Positions 9,348 to 19,418 of a stretch of DNA of 64,000 nt are shown here, piece after piece. The notes under the pieces were generated by a model. The model searched no databases. It saw only the letters and a list, made by a program, of their open reading frames with translations, and was not told the origin of the DNA. The translations under genes and the position numbers were made by a program. Within the stretch, counting starts at the first letter, position 1, and every line of letters starts with the position of its first letter. The stretch comes from Sulfobacillus acidophilus DSM 10332 (lineage in GTDB: Bacteria > Bacillota > Sulfobacillia > Sulfobacillales > Sulfobacillaceae): NCBI GenBank assembly GCA_000237975.1, contig CP003179.1:558001-622000 (forward strand), given 5' to 3'.

Positions 9348-9752
9348 TTAGAGAGGCTTGTCCGTTGGTTGGTCCAATCCGCTCGTCATCCGAGTCTCCG
9401 CGGAACCGAGATCCCCCGGCAGAGGGGCCGTTGACGCCGACGCGACTGCCCCCTCTAGCGCCTCCGCTACCAGCGGGGGGTGGGCGGGCTCGCCGGCCTG
9501 GCCGCTCTGGGCCGACGGAGATGGGGGGATTGCGGCGAGGTGATCACGACGGTGCCGATCCCACCACATCCCGAGGGCACCAGCCAGAAGGCCCACCAGC
9601 ATCGACACGAGCACCACGACAACCAAGGGCACATGGGGCAATGCCCAGAACAGAATATGGATTTGCACGGGATGGCGATTTTGTAAGGCGACCACGACCA
9701 CCAGAATTAATCCGGCCAACCCGGCCATCATGCGCTGTAACCGCCGGGGCAT
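9348..9752 (-). CDS. LapA-domain (DUF1049) membrane protein
   Basis: A 134-residue protein with two transmembrane helices at about residues 9-23 and 38-60. The family pattern is visible: ALQNRHPVQIHILFW between the helices, then PLVVVVLVSMLVGLLAGAL. A low-complexity Ala/Pro/Ser-rich cytoplasmic tail follows. LapA proteins take part in envelope assembly in Gram-negatives, but in Firmicutes the role of this domain is unclear. It is divergent from the diguanylate cyclase gene. Confidence 0.75.
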   Translation of the reverse strand: MPRRLQRMMAGLAGLILVVVVALQNRHPVQIHILFWALPHVPLVVVVLVSMLVGLLAGALGMWWDRHRRDHLAAIPPSPSAQSGQAGEPAHPPLVAEALEGAVASASTAPLPGDLGSAETRMTSGLDQPTDKPL

Positions 9753-9915
9753 ATTTGGAGCACCTGCTTTCCATGGACGTCTTTCGTCAGGAGCTTCGAC
9801 ACGATTTCCGTATTTTCCTGCTCAACGGTGCCCAGACGGAGGCGATTGGTTGGGGCTGCTTGCATTCCAAAACGTTGCTCGCTAAGGTAAAAGCAGGAAG
9901 GGAGTGCGCTGTGAT

Positions 9916-10713
9916 GTGAATGAGGGAGATTGGCGGACATCCTTGCACGGGAGCGCGTCCCGGCGACGGGTGCAATTTGTCGTGTTGGGGGGATTGGTCG
10001 CGTATGTGGCGTTTGCTTTCGTCGTAGGAGGGAGCACGACGGGGGGATCCCTGGGTCCGCAACATGCCGCAATTATCCGTACGGTCGTTATTGAATTGGT
10101 GTTAAGTACGGTTCTGTTGGCGGGGTTGCATTATGTCTTGGTTTATCGCTGGGCGACCCCGCTTGAAGTGCAAGCCCACACCGATGAGTTGACCGGATGG
10201 CTCCGGCCCGGGACACTCTGGGAGCAAGCCGAGGCTCTATGGCAGCGCGCGCTGAACGCGCGCCATCCGTTGGCGTTTGTGATGATCGATTTGGACGATT
10301 TTAAGCACCTCAATGATACATATGGCCATGCGACGGGCGATCGGGTGTTGCAGGCCCTAGGACAGGCATTGCGTCAATCCGTGCGCAGCCGGGATCGGGT
10401 GGGGCGCATGGGCGGCGAAGAATTTGCGTGGGTGATGCCAGAGACGACCGGCGAGCAGGCCCGCGAAGCCGTCGACCGCTTTCTGCAGCTGTGTGCCTCT
10501 CTGCCTGTGACAGATGCCGTGCACGGGATCCGTTTTTCTGCGGGGGTAGCGGCGATGACCGGGCAGGAAGTCGAGCCCCCCACGGTATGGGAGCTGGCCC
10601 GGCGGACGGATCGCGCGTTATACCAAGCCAAAGCGGCCGGCAAGCATCAAGTCGTCTTGGAACGGCCGGCCAAGACGGTTGCGCTCTCGGATGCCGCCGC
10701 GTTGAGGGATTGA
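9916..10713 (+). CDS. membrane-bound diguanylate cyclase (GGDEF)
   Basis: Predicted to make cyclic di-GMP from two GTP. Two transmembrane helices come first (VQFVVLGGLVAYVAFAFVV and a second around VIELVLSTVLLAGL). A GGDEF domain follows: DELTGW, FVMIDLDDFKHLNDTYGHATGD and the active-site loop MGGEEFAWV. I see no RxxD inhibitory site directly before it (the residues read RSRDRVGR, which could qualify loosely). The start is uncertain: GTG at 9904 or 9916, the latter better spaced from GGAAGGGAG. The nearby decayed PilZ-bearing synthase is the natural c-di-GMP target. Confidence 0.85.
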   Translation: MNEGDWRTSLHGSASRRRVQFVVLGGLVAYVAFAFVVGGSTTGGSLGPQHAAIIRTVVIELVLSTVLLAGLHYVLVYRWATPLEVQAHTDELTGWLRPGTLWEQAEALWQRALNARHPLAFVMIDLDDFKHLNDTYGHATGDRVLQALGQALRQSVRSRDRVGRMGGEEFAWVMPETTGEQAREAVDRFLQLCASLPVTDAVHGIRFSAGVAAMTGQEVEPPTVWELARRTDRALYQAKAAGKHQVVLERPAKTVALSDAAALRD

Positions 10714-10933
10714 CGGGGGGTCCCGGCCTTCTGTAGCTCGCCGAGGCCGATCAGACGTACCACCGGTTCCGATCCCCTGAATTTAATGCGATCGATTTGC
10801 GGGCGGCAGGGGCACAGGAACACGCGGGGGTTTTGCGGGGATTCGATTCCTGAAGGGGAACGCGGTCACAGTTGTCGTGTGCAGTGGACACGGCTATAGG
10901 CCGCCGCGCCATTTTGTCAGGAGTCGTCGCTCA

Positions 10934-11092
10934 TCATTGGCAACGTTTTTGAGAGGCGATAATCCATTCGTCCAGGGCTTGGGACACGGCGACCACCAGC
11001 GGATTCGATAACGTATAGCCTAAACAGACAAGCTCGGTCAATATCCGCCGTAATATTAAAATGCGTTGCTCCGTTTCGTCGTCCGCGTGCAT
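10934..11092 (-). CDS. Spo0E-like sporulation regulatory phosphatase
   Basis: A 52-residue protein matching the Spo0E family: a helix with ILRRILTELV, then a second helix carrying the signature SQALDEWI (family consensus SQxLDxLI). Members dephosphorylate Spo0A~P and delay sporulation. Length and motif fit well. The ATG at 11090-11092 is used, although the frame is open further upstream. It supports a spore-forming host. Confidence 0.75.
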   Translation of the reverse strand: MHADDETEQRILILRRILTELVCLGYTLSNPLVVAVSQALDEWIIASQKRCQ

Positions 11093-11509
11093 GTTGCTTG
11101 TTGGGGACTCCTCTCTGCCGAGATTGTAGTGGATTCGGTATCGTCGATATGTCGAACGACGGAGAAGCTTTGCAATTTGTCTGCCGGGGCGCGAAGGGCC
11201 TTTTCGTTTTATGAATCTCTCCAAATGATGAATTACGGAAGTCCCGAGCGGGCCGGTGTAAAAGCCACTGGACAATTCCCGCCCGGTACCTTTCTTTTCT
11301 CTTGCGGCGTGCACGATGATGAGGCGGCGGCGTTGTTCTCCCTCGGCCTTGTTGAGGAGGATTAGTGCTCGCGTCTGTATCGCTCGATAAACGGAGCGGT
11401 CTATACGGACATTTCCCATCTAATTTCCAATTGGAGATGAGGCTGTCGTAATTTAGGGCTTTGGGACGATTGGCGTGAGGGATATGCTGTAGAAATTTGA
11501 GGGATCTTT
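11093..11509. other. no supported gene
   Basis: Upstream region of the Spo0E-like gene. The minus-strand frame stays open to 11419, but that extension is basic, unlike the family, and lacks a ribosome site. Confidence 0.4.
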
Positions 11510-13444
11510 GTGAGCTGGTGGGACATCTGGTTTGGCGTGAGTGTTACGATCCTGGCCGTTTTGGCCAGTGGACGGGTTCTTTTGCGGCGATCCTGGCGCG
11601 TGGCCTGAGTTGTTCTCGCGAGTCTGACGACCCTGATGTATTTGGGATTTCGCCTGACAACTTGGGCTGGCATCCATGGGATGATGCGGTGCTCTCCGCG
11701 TTGCTCTGGGGGCGGAAGCGTTGGACGTCTTTCAGTTGTTGCTCTCCTATCGCTTGCTGGTCCACGATCCTCCCGTACCCACTTGGCCACCTATGCCGTT
11801 GAATCCGGATGATTGGCCGTCAGTGGCTGTGTTCGTGCCCACGGTGACGGAGCCGGTGGCGGTACTTCGACGAACCCTAGTCGGCTGTCTCGCTCAAGAG
11901 TATCCCCCTCATCGGATGGCGATATACCTATTAGATGACGGTCATCGGGAGGCTGTGCAGGCTCTAGCTCGAGATTATGGGGTCCGGTATCTGGCCCGGC
12001 CGGATCACGCCGACGCGAAAGCCGGCAATTTAAATTGGGCTCTCGCCCACACCACAAGTGACATTGTTGTAATTTTTGATGCCGATATGGTGCCCAAGCC
12101 CCAAGCCGTCCATGATCTCGTTCGTCCCTTGGTGGCGGATCCGGGATGTGCCTTTGCGCAAGCCCCGCAGGCTTTTTATAATCCTGATCTGTTTCAGCAC
12201 AATCTGGGGTTCTATGATGCTCTGCCAAACGAACAGGATTTTTTATGCGCCGGTTGGAAGCGGCTCGAGCTCAATTTAATGCCGCTTTGTTCGTTGGTAG
12301 CAATGCCGCCTTTCGCCGGGCCGCTTTAACCGAACTGGGCGGGTTTCCGACCGGGACCTTGACTGAAGATGCGGCGACGAGTCTGCTGTTACAAGCCCGA
12401 GGCTGGCGGTCGGCCTTTGTTCCGGCGGTGGTGGCGCAGGGGTTGGCGGCTGAGTCATGGGGGGAGTTTTTACGCCAACGGGATCGATGGTGTCGTGGGA
12501 ATTTGCAAGTGGCCCGCAAGTGGCCCCCATGGCGATTGCCAGGGCTGACGTGGACCCAACGGTTGATTTATACCGCCGGTATGTTGTATTGGTACTTTGG
12601 TGTCCAAAAGATGATCTATCTCGTTGCGCCGCTGGCTTTCTTGGATGCCGGGATATGGAGCGTCCACGCGTCGGTGTGGGCCTTGGGGGCTGTGTGGGTG
12701 CCGGCCTACCTGGCCCAACGCGGGGCGTTTGTGCGCCTTACGCAGGGGACACGGTCCGTTTGGTGGAGTCACGTTTATGAAGTGGCCCAGGCCCCGGCCT
12801 TGGCCTGGTCCGCACTGGCCGAGACCGTGGGGCTGCGGCGCCGGGTCTTTCATGTCACTGCCAATGCGGTTCAATCCGATCGGGTGTGCATCGTCTGGTC
12901 GACTATGACGGTATGGTACGGTTCTTTTGCGGCCAGTGTGTTGGGTGTGGGTCGTGCCGTGTGGCAGGTCGGTCGCCACCCGACTTTGTGGAGTTGGGTG
13001 ATCATTGCGGGCGCCTGGACGATCTACAATGCGGCGGCCATTCTGGCAGCCATGGCGGTGAGCGTCGATTACCCTCGATGGCGAGCTTCCGAACGTTTTT
13101 GGGTCAATCGGCCGTCAACCGTGCGGCATGGTGACCAGAGGGTCTCGGTTTTCATGGTGGATTTAAGTGAAGGAGGAAGCCGGCTGACTGGAATCCTGCC
13201 ATGGCCGGTTGGGACGGGGGTACAGGTCTTGGTCGACGATGTGTGGATTCCAGGAGTCATCATCCGGCTTGAAGAGGGGGGCACGCCTCGTGTGGGGCGC
13301 GTTAACGCCCGAGGAATATTCGGCCGTCTGACGTTGGACGTATGGGCAATCCGTGCCGTTTGGCGTGACAGAACGGGCGGGTCTGTGGGCGAGCATTCGG
13401 GCGATGATAGGGGCTTCCCGGCCCTCCGGTCGGCAGCGGTTAGA
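11510..13444 (+). pseudogene. cellulose-synthase-like glycosyltransferase with PilZ domain, broken
   Basis: The pieces together form a BcsA-type GT2 synthase: N-terminal membrane helices from the GTG at 11510, a core with LLDDGHRE, VIFDADMVPK, LTEDAATS and the QxxRW-type motif RQRDRWCRGN, further membrane helices, then a C-terminal PilZ domain (RASERFWVNR and VDLSEGGSR) that would bind c-di-GMP. Lesions: a TGA at 11606, frameshifts near 11660 and 11710, and a one-base loss in the T6 run near 12240. The 3' end is replaced at 13445 by an IS3 element that supplies the last codons. It probably made cellulose or another beta-glucan under control of the nearby cyclase. Confidence 0.8.
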
Positions 13445-14714
13445 TGGATGTTAGTCTAAATTGTGGACACCTCGAATTGAGACACGATGGTACACTATTG
13501 CTCAATTGAGGTGAATCCGATGGCCAATCCGTATGATCGAGCGTTTAAAGAACAAGCGGTTCAACTCGTGTTGACCCAACAAAAAAGTGGGGCCCAAGTG
13601 GCTCGTGAGCTGGGCATTCCGAGTCAGACGTTATATGCGTGGGTGGCTGCCTATAAGGCCGACCCGGTCGAACCCTTTGTCGGCAGCGGGCATCTGAAAG
13701 CGGAAGACCAAGCCCTGCGCGATTTGCAGCGACGCATTCGAGATCTCGAAGAGGAGAACGCGATCCTAAAAAAAGCGATGCGCATCTTCACCAACGATCG
13801 GACGTCATCGTTCGGTTCATTCATGAACACCGCTTCACCTTCTCGATCACGAAGATGTGCCAGATCCTCGATGTCTCGCGAAGCGGCTATTATGCCTGGT
13901 GCCATCGTCCACCCAGTACCCGGGCGCAAGCCCGGGCCCGGCGGGTCGAACGGATTCGAGCGGTGTTTACGACATCGGGCGAACGGTATGGCAGCCCCAA
14001 AATCACCGCTGTGTTACGGCGGGAAGGCGAGCGCATCAGTCAAAAAACGGTGGCGCGGTTGATGCACGACCATCGGCTGCGGTCCCGGGTGGTGCGCAAA
14101 TATCAGGCCACGACCAATTCGCGGCACGCATTCCCCGTACACGAGAATGTGCTGAATCAAACCTTTACCGCGGATCGCCCGCATGCCGTGTGGATGGCAG
14201 ATATCCCGGACATCCCCACCGAGGAAGGATGGCTCTCTTGAGCAAGCCTCGAGGACTTGGTCCACCCGAAAAATTGTGGGATGGGCGGTGGATCGGCGCA
14301 TGACGCAAGACTGAGTTCTCCGGGCCTTAGACCGCGCGGTCACGCACAGCCGGCCGCCAGCCGGCGTGCTGCATCACTCGGATCGCGGTAGCCAATATGC
14401 CGCGACGGCGTACCAAGAGCGCCTTAAGCAATACGGGATGACGGCCAGCATGAGTCGGAAGGGGAATTGCGATGATAATGCCATGATTGAATCCTGGCAC
14501 AGTCTCCTCAAGAAGGAGCTGATTTACCTGACGAAATTTCGAAGCCGAGACGAAGCCGAACGGGCGATCTTTGCCTATATCGAGATTTTCTATAATCGGC
14601 AGCGGATCCATGGTGCCCTGGATTATCAGACTCCGGCCGAGGCCGATGCGGCGTATCATGCGCGACACGGCTAATGTCTCCATTTCGGGTGTCCATTTTA
14701 TTGACATAGGTCCA
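13445..14714 (+). mobile_element. IS3-family element, copy A (complete ends, broken gene)
   Basis: Bounded by 40-bp imperfect inverted repeats starting TGGATGTTAGTC and ending in the complement of TGGACCTATGTC. AGA flanks both ends, fitting a 3-bp target duplication. It lies inside the PilZ-synthase gene. Confidence 0.85.
13520..14674 (+). pseudogene. IS3 transposase OrfA/OrfB of copy A, disrupted
   Basis: OrfA starts at 13520 (MANPYDRAFKEQAVQL) with a helix-turn-helix (GAQVARELGIPSQTLYAW) and a leucine-zipper-like coiled coil (LRDLQRRIRDLEEEN). An A7 run in the AAAKAMR-coding stretch is the usual -1 frameshift site for making the OrfAB fusion. OrfB has the DDE residues (MADIPDI, HSDRGSQY, IESWHSLLKKEL), but a TGA follows EEGWLS at 14239 and another follows DRRMTQD. 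OrfA has also lost the stop found in the intact copy. Confidence 0.8.
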
Positions 14715-15109
14715 AGACTCCCCATCGATCCCGGGATCTCCCTCATCGGCTTCTTCCGGATAACACCTGCGGACCGGCTTCCCAGATCGCAGAACGGTAC
14801 AGGTCTTGTTCGGTCCAAGGAAGCACCTAACGGCGATCGCCTCGGTGCACCTTCTCTTCCGGCCGCCGCCTAACCGTTAGGCGGCTCGGTGAGGGGCCGC
14901 CGCGACGTCTTCTTTTTACGAGCGGTTCACGACAACAACGGCTGAGCTCGATTGAACCCCTTTAACCTTTATTACGCTTCAAAATGCCCCATCCCTTCCG
15001 CCAGTGGGAGGCTTGGCGCGATCACCGTGCATGGGGCCCCCATTCGGGATGTCGGTACGCCCCCCTAGACATTACATTTACCCCAGGGGCATTGATGGCG
15101 TCGACCATG
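14715..15109. other. no supported gene; one hairpin
   Basis: The only structure is a 10-bp-arm inverted repeat at 14865-14885 (GCCGCCTAAC and its complement, single-base loop). The T-rich stretch lies about 30 bases further on, so it is not a textbook terminator. Confidence 0.45.
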
Positions 15110-15131
15110 AAAAAGCCCCCGAAGGGGGCCC
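15110..15131 (-). terminator. rho-independent terminator of mscL
   Basis: Read on the minus strand: GCCCCCTTCGGGGGC, a 6-bp GC stem with a TTCG-type loop, followed by a T5 run. It starts about 14 bases after the mscL stop. Confidence 0.9.
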
Positions 15132-15144
15132 ATCGGAGGGACGT

Positions 15145-15594
15145 TTAGGATTTGGCCGGGGCTGCCGGAAGATACGACGTACAGGCCGGACACCGCACGG
15201 CCTGGATCGGAATGGCGGTATAGCAAAACGGACAGCTCTTGACAGACGCCACCGGGGCGGGAGTGGGTTTCCGGGCGCGCTGAATTCCCCGCAAAGCCAA
15301 AAAAATCACCAGCGCGACCACCATAAAATTAACCAGTGCATTGATGAAAAGGCCGTAGGCGATCACCGGCGCGCCAGCGGCATCGGCCGCGGCCAAGCTC
15401 GGATAGTGGCGGGCCGACAAGTTGATGTACAAGCTGGCGAAATTGACGCGGCCCACTAACAGTCCGATGGGCGGCATGACCACGTCATTCACAAACGTGG
15501 CGATAACTTGTCCAAACGCCCCGCCGATAATTATCCCGACGGCCAAATCCAAGACGTTACCCCGGGCGATGAACGCTTTAAAGTCGTGCCACAT
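15145..15594 (-). CDS. mscL: large-conductance mechanosensitive channel with C-terminal zinc ribbon
   Basis: A 149-residue MscL that opens under membrane tension to release solutes on osmotic downshock. The signature N-terminus and pore helix are clear (FIARGNVLDLAVGIIIGGAF), with the second helix around LFINALVNFMVVALVIFLA. The usual amphipathic C-terminal bundle is replaced or extended by a two-knuckle zinc-ribbon-like segment (CPFCYTAIP and CPACTSYLP), about residues 118-142. GGGGAGGAG precedes the ATG and a good terminator follows, so it is monocistronic. The ribbon suggests metal- or redox-responsive assembly, but that is inference. Confidence 0.92.
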   Translation of the reverse strand: MWHDFKAFIARGNVLDLAVGIIIGGAFGQVIATFVNDVVMPPIGLLVGRVNFASLYINLSARHYPSLAAADAAGAPVIAYGLFINALVNFMVVALVIFLALRGIQRARKPTPAPVASVKSCPFCYTAIPIQAVRCPACTSYLPAAPAKS

Positions 15595-15774
15595 GGTCTC
15601 CTCCCCAGCGGTGAAATAATGATGATGCGTGTCGAAAGTATACCGGATGAGGACCGAGGGCGAAACACCGACTCCGGTTCAACCCGTTCGAACCAAAGCC
15701 AGGTGATGTGCCATTTTACCAGAGCGGTCTAGCTGAGCTGTTAAAGTACATTTCGGAATAACGACGGGTTTTAG

Positions 15775-15799
15775 CGACTAGCGGTCGGACCGCTAGTCG
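15775..15799. repeat. 11-bp-arm inverted repeat in the mscL/peroxiredoxin spacer
   Basis: Arms CGACTAGCGGT and complement around a CGG loop. The 15595-15943 spacer holds nothing else I can identify. It could be an operator or a factor-independent stop for the peroxiredoxin gene, but no T-run follows. Confidence 0.6.
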
Positions 15800-15943
15800 T
15801 GCACGAATCGTAGTCGGCTAGTCTGCCAGAAGCTACCAGTACTTGTTGTCGTTGTCTGCCTACCTTCATCCGCCCAGGATCTCAGGTGACGTGTGCAGGG
15901 TGATGTGGCACATGTCGCCCGGTCGAAGGGGGTTGCTCCCGAT

Positions 15944-16600
15944 TTACTCTGGCAATTCTTTGGTGCAGAAGTACCAATCGGTACACGTCAGGTCCTCGCG
16001 TGGGGTGTTCATAGCATCCACTGTTTTCGGAGGCGATACGATGACGGGATCCCCCGGACGCCAATTGGCTCCCGTATTGACTTGATAGGTATCGGCTATT
16101 TGCAAAGCTTTGATGACCCGAATGACTTCCTGGATATTCCGACCGGTTGTCATCGGATAATACATCATAAGTCGTAAGATACCCTCCGGATCAATGATGA
16201 ATAGTGCGCGTACAGCCTGTGTGGTTGAGGCGGCGGGATGCACCATCCCATAGAGCCGGGATACCTTCATGTCGATGTCGGCTATGATCGGGAACGGGAC
16301 GTGTTTGCCAAACTTGTTTTGAATAGCGTGAACCCAGGCTAAGTGCGAAAACACGGAGTCGATACTCAAGCCTAACAATTGCACATTCATGCCGGCAAGT
16401 TCATCCTGGGCATCGGCGAACCCAATGAACTCGGTGGTACATACCGGTGTGAAATCAGCCGGGTGGGAGTACATTACTACCCATTTACCTCGAAAGTCCG
16501 ACAATTTGATCGGTCCGATGGTCGTCATGGCTTCAAAGTCGGGAGCTGGCTCATTTAAACGGGGAAGTGACGGCGCTAAAAGAGTTTCGCTATTGTCCAT
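15944..16600 (-). CDS. peroxiredoxin (AhpC/Prx6 type)
   Basis: A 218-residue thiol peroxidase that reduces H2O2 and organic hydroperoxides. The thioredoxin-fold core carries the peroxidatic Cys in DFTPVCTTE (about residue 47). The Prx6-like C-terminal domain is present (RPGDPVIVSPP), and a CxxxxxxC-like pair near the end (LTCTDWYFC) could supply resolving cysteines. The ATG at 16600 is preferred over the upstream frame because GGAGGTG stands six bases before it. It is monocistronic, between mscL and IS21-like repeats, and fits oxidative-stress defence in a metal-rich acidic habitat. Confidence 0.92.
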   Translation of the reverse strand: MDNSETLLAPSLPRLNEPAPDFEAMTTIGPIKLSDFRGKWVVMYSHPADFTPVCTTEFIGFADAQDELAGMNVQLLGLSIDSVFSHLAWVHAIQNKFGKHVPFPIIADIDMKVSRLYGMVHPAASTTQAVRALFIIDPEGILRLMMYYPMTTGRNIQEVIRVIKALQIADTYQVNTGANWRPGDPVIVSPPKTVDAMNTPREDLTCTDWYFCTKELPE

Positions 16601-16716
16601 CCAAAACACCTCCAAAACGAATTTGTCTAGTACAAAATACTAACAAAGACATGGTATACAAAAGTATCGTCATTTTAAATCGCTCTAAATGACTAGTTTT
16701 CCCAAGTGCAGATTTT

Positions 16717-16819
16717 GGAAATGATTTACCACCCTGTTCGTCTTACCGAGGCCGTCGGAAATGCCTAACCACCAAGAACGGAAATGTCTTACCACGCAAA
16801 ACGGAATTTTCATACCACG
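16717..16819. repeat. four-copy repeat, probable IS21 end
   Basis: The motif GGAAATG(n)TACCAC and close variants begin at 16717, 16757, 16780 and 16803. The last three are spaced exactly 23 bp. It looks like the transposase-binding array of an IS21-type end whose genes are gone. Confidence 0.65.
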
Positions 16820-16927
16820 TGAAGAATTCTCCGGATGCTCGTCGGGGTTCCATCTTGAACCACGGGAGCTGAGGCGACGCCCTCAGATTTTCGGACAAGG
16901 AGGTCCGCTGATTCAATACACGGGGGC

Positions 16928-17090
16928 TGGATGTTAGTCTAATTTGTGGACACCTCGAATTGAGACACGATGGGACCACTATGGCTCAATTGAGGGGAAT
17001 ATCCGATGGCCCATCATGATGATCGGGAATTTAAAGCCCAGGCGGTGCAGCTGGTCTTGACCCGGAAGTAATCTTTCGGGGTTCATTCCA
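16928..17090 (+). mobile_element. IS3 end fragment, copy D
   Basis: Starts at the same TGGATGTTAG end as copy A and runs into the orfA start (MAHHDDREFKAQAV). It then jumps by internal deletion from the GACCC of orfA to the CGGAAGTAATC of the orfA/orfB junction and stops. The first 137 bp are identical, in inverted orientation, to the end of copy F at 23761. Confidence 0.75.
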
Positions 17091-17459
17091 AATCCGATGC
17101 GGAGATCGACCCGAATGCCGGCCGCCCGCCCGTCCGGCCGCCACGCCACCGCCCAATCGCCCGCATAGTCCAAGATCGCGACCACCGGCGCGATGACCAC
17201 CGCTTGGACGGCGGGTCCCGACAACGGTCCCGCGGCGCACAGGCAGTCCGCCACCGCGTTCACCGCCATCGGGTGATCGACGCCCAACTCCGCCGCACAC
17301 GCCGCCATCCACCGCGAGCTACGGGAGCTATCATGGGTTTTTGGGGTTAAGACTTTCCTTGGTTAAAATTCCTTATGATACGGTTTAACCTTTTGAGCTA
17401 GGATGATACCGCCACCCACCCGCCGGTAGATTTATCGTTATGAACGGAGCGAATGCTTT
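17091..17459. other. possible 5' gene fragment, otherwise nothing
   Basis: On the minus strand a frame from 17308 towards 17090 (MAACAAELGVDHPMAVNAV, then an Ala/Val-rich helix) could be the start of a gene cut off by IS3 copy D. I cannot name its family. 17309-17459 shows no coding signal. Confidence 0.3.
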
Positions 17460-17807
17460 GTGCTGATGATTGCCACCGTGTGTATAATTGTTGGGTTGGT
17501 TAACGTTTTGTTAGTAGTTGCAACTTCACACACTAAAAGCCGTTTCCCCAGGACAAGTTACGGCTTGATAGCCCTTTCTTCAACAATTATTGGGGTTATC
17601 TTTCTTACCGATGCCATTAATGGCACCTCCCTTAATTGGCTTCAAGATGCCTCTATCATCCTCGCCGCATTGCCCTTTATATTTACCATAGGGTTTGAAA
17701 GCAGGCGAGGAAAACTTTCACCGTCAATTTTCAACATTATGTGGGCCATGACCCTTATCGGGGCTATTGTTGGAATGTTGATTGGTATTTTACGACACCC
17801 CATTTGA
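17460..17807 (+). CDS. small four-helix membrane protein, unknown
   Basis: A 115-residue, very hydrophobic protein with helices at about residues 2-20, 34-50, 64-79 and 91-110 and a short basic loop (FESRRGKL). The GTG at 17460 or ATG at 17466 follows GGAGCGAAT. Base composition is more AT-rich than the flanks, which suggests separate origin. No family recognised. Confidence 0.55.
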   Translation: MLMIATVCIIVGLVNVLLVVATSHTKSRFPRTSYGLIALSSTIIGVIFLTDAINGTSLNWLQDASIILAALPFIFTIGFESRRGKLSPSIFNIMWAMTLIGAIVGMLIGILRHPI

Positions 17808-17977
17808 TTCCTAACGGTTGGAGCATGGATAATAAAAAACGCTTACCGGATATCCCCTTGTTATTTTCAATTAACGGCTAACGATTGTGCGTCAGCATTT
17901 GTCATGGCCCTCGCTGATTGGTATGGCATCCGGGCTTCACGGAGCGAATTACCGGCGTAGACTAGTCACGGATTCTA

Positions 17978-18940
17978 GGGACCTATGTCAATAAAATGGA
18001 CACCCGAAATGGAGACATTAGCCGTGTCGCGCATGATACGCCGCATCGGCCTCGGCCGGAGTCTGATAATCCAGGGCACCATGGATCCGCTGCCGATTAT
18101 AGAAAATCTCGATATAGGCAAAGATCGCCCGTTCGGCTTCGTCTCGGCTTCGAAATTTCGTCAGGTCAATCAGCTCCTTCTTGAGGAGACTGTGCCAGGA
18201 TTCAATCATGGCGTTATCGTAACAATTTCCTTTGCGACTCATGCTCGCGGTCATGCCATACTGCTGAAGCCGTTCCTGGTACGCCGCGGCGGCCTATGGG
18301 CTGCCGCGATCCGAGTGATGCAGCACGCCGGCCGGCGGCCGGCTGTGGATCACCGCACGGTCTAAGGCCCGGATGACCCAATCTGGCGTCATGCGCCGAT
18401 CCGCTGCCCATCCCACAATTTTTCGGGTGGACCAAGTCCTCGAGGCTCGCTCAAGAGAGCCATCCTTCCTCCGTGGGGATATAGGTAATATCCGCCATCC
18501 ACACAGCATGTGGGCGATCCGCGCTAAACGTTCGATTCAAGACGTTCTCGTGCACCGACCACGTGTGCCGCGAATTCGGGGTGGCTTTATATTTCCGTGT
18601 CACGCGGGATCGCAACCGATGGTCGTGCATCAACCGCGCCCCCGTTTTTTGACGGAGGCGCTCGCCGTCCCGCCGTAACACGGCGGTGATTTTGGGGCTG
18701 CCATACCGTTCGCCCGATGTCGTAAACACCGCTCGAATCCGTTCGACCCGCCGGGCCCGGGCTTGCGCCCGGGTACTAGGTGGACGATGGCACCAGGCAT
18801 CATACCCGCTTCGCGAGACGTCGAGGATTTGGCACATCTTCGTGATCGAGAAGGGGAATCGGTGTTCATGAATGAACCGAACGATGACGTCCGATCGTGG
18901 GTGACGAGGCGCATCGCTTTTTTCGGATCGCGTTCTCCTC
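17978..18940 (-). mobile_element. IS3 element, copy B, truncated and degenerate
   Basis: Same family as copy A. One end (GGGACCTATGTCAATAAAA) is kept, together with most of orfB. The frame is broken after EEGWLS and near HHSDRGSP. Homology stops inside orfA at about 18940, so the orfA-side end is lost. Confidence 0.8.
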
Positions 18941-19077
18941 CCTTAGCTTTTTGTGTAAATCCTGTGATTCTCTGAGATTTTTGTTTCATCCCGGGACCTC
19001 TGCGACCGTCTGCCGAAGAACGACCTCCCGAAGCCTACCGAAAAAGTTGCAGGGTCTGGGCCCGCATCGTCCTGTCT

Positions 19078-19418
19078 TCAGGATACGGTCATTCCGTGTA
19101 CAGACGAGGGGAGAAGACTCTTAATGTGCAGGGTCTCGTGTGGCTCGCGACGAAAGAGCCCACACATGCCCGCATGGAGAACGGCCTCTCCCTCGTCCCA
19201 GACGTCCCGGGATATGGCCGCGCCTGATGCGACGGCCGCGGTCAGGGATCGCGCAAAAGCCCGCCGCGCATCGTACGGGGTCTGATGGTGCACACAAGCC
19301 CACGCGATGCGTAAGAGTTTACACGCCAGTGCGATTAACGCCGCTTTCGGGGCCAGGCGCTCCCGCAGTTCCCGATAGCGGGCCCGCGCGGGCCCCTCGT
19401 GGGCCATGGCCACCGGGC
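19078..19418 (-). pseudogene. IS110-family transposase, C-terminal fragment
   Basis: About 110 residues resemble the end of IS110-type transposases: ARYRELRERLAPKAALIALA then CKLLRIAWACVHHQTPYD. It is cut at 19418 by the boundary of the type-2 IS3 element and is not from the same element as the one at 21013-23341. Confidence 0.6.

Noticed and set aside
11093-11419. N-terminal extension of the Spo0E-like protein
   Set aside because: Spo0E-like proteins are 45-90 residues and the extension is basic and unlike the family; an internal ATG gives the expected length.
12230-12260. Programmed frameshift or transcriptional slippage at the T6 run of the PilZ synthase
   Set aside because: The same gene has an in-frame TGA and further shifts upstream plus an IS3 truncation, so decay explains it better.
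16717-16819. CRISPR-like repeat array
   Set aside because: Only four degenerate short motifs, no unique spacers of constant length apart from 23-bp spacing, no cas genes; an IS21 end fits better.
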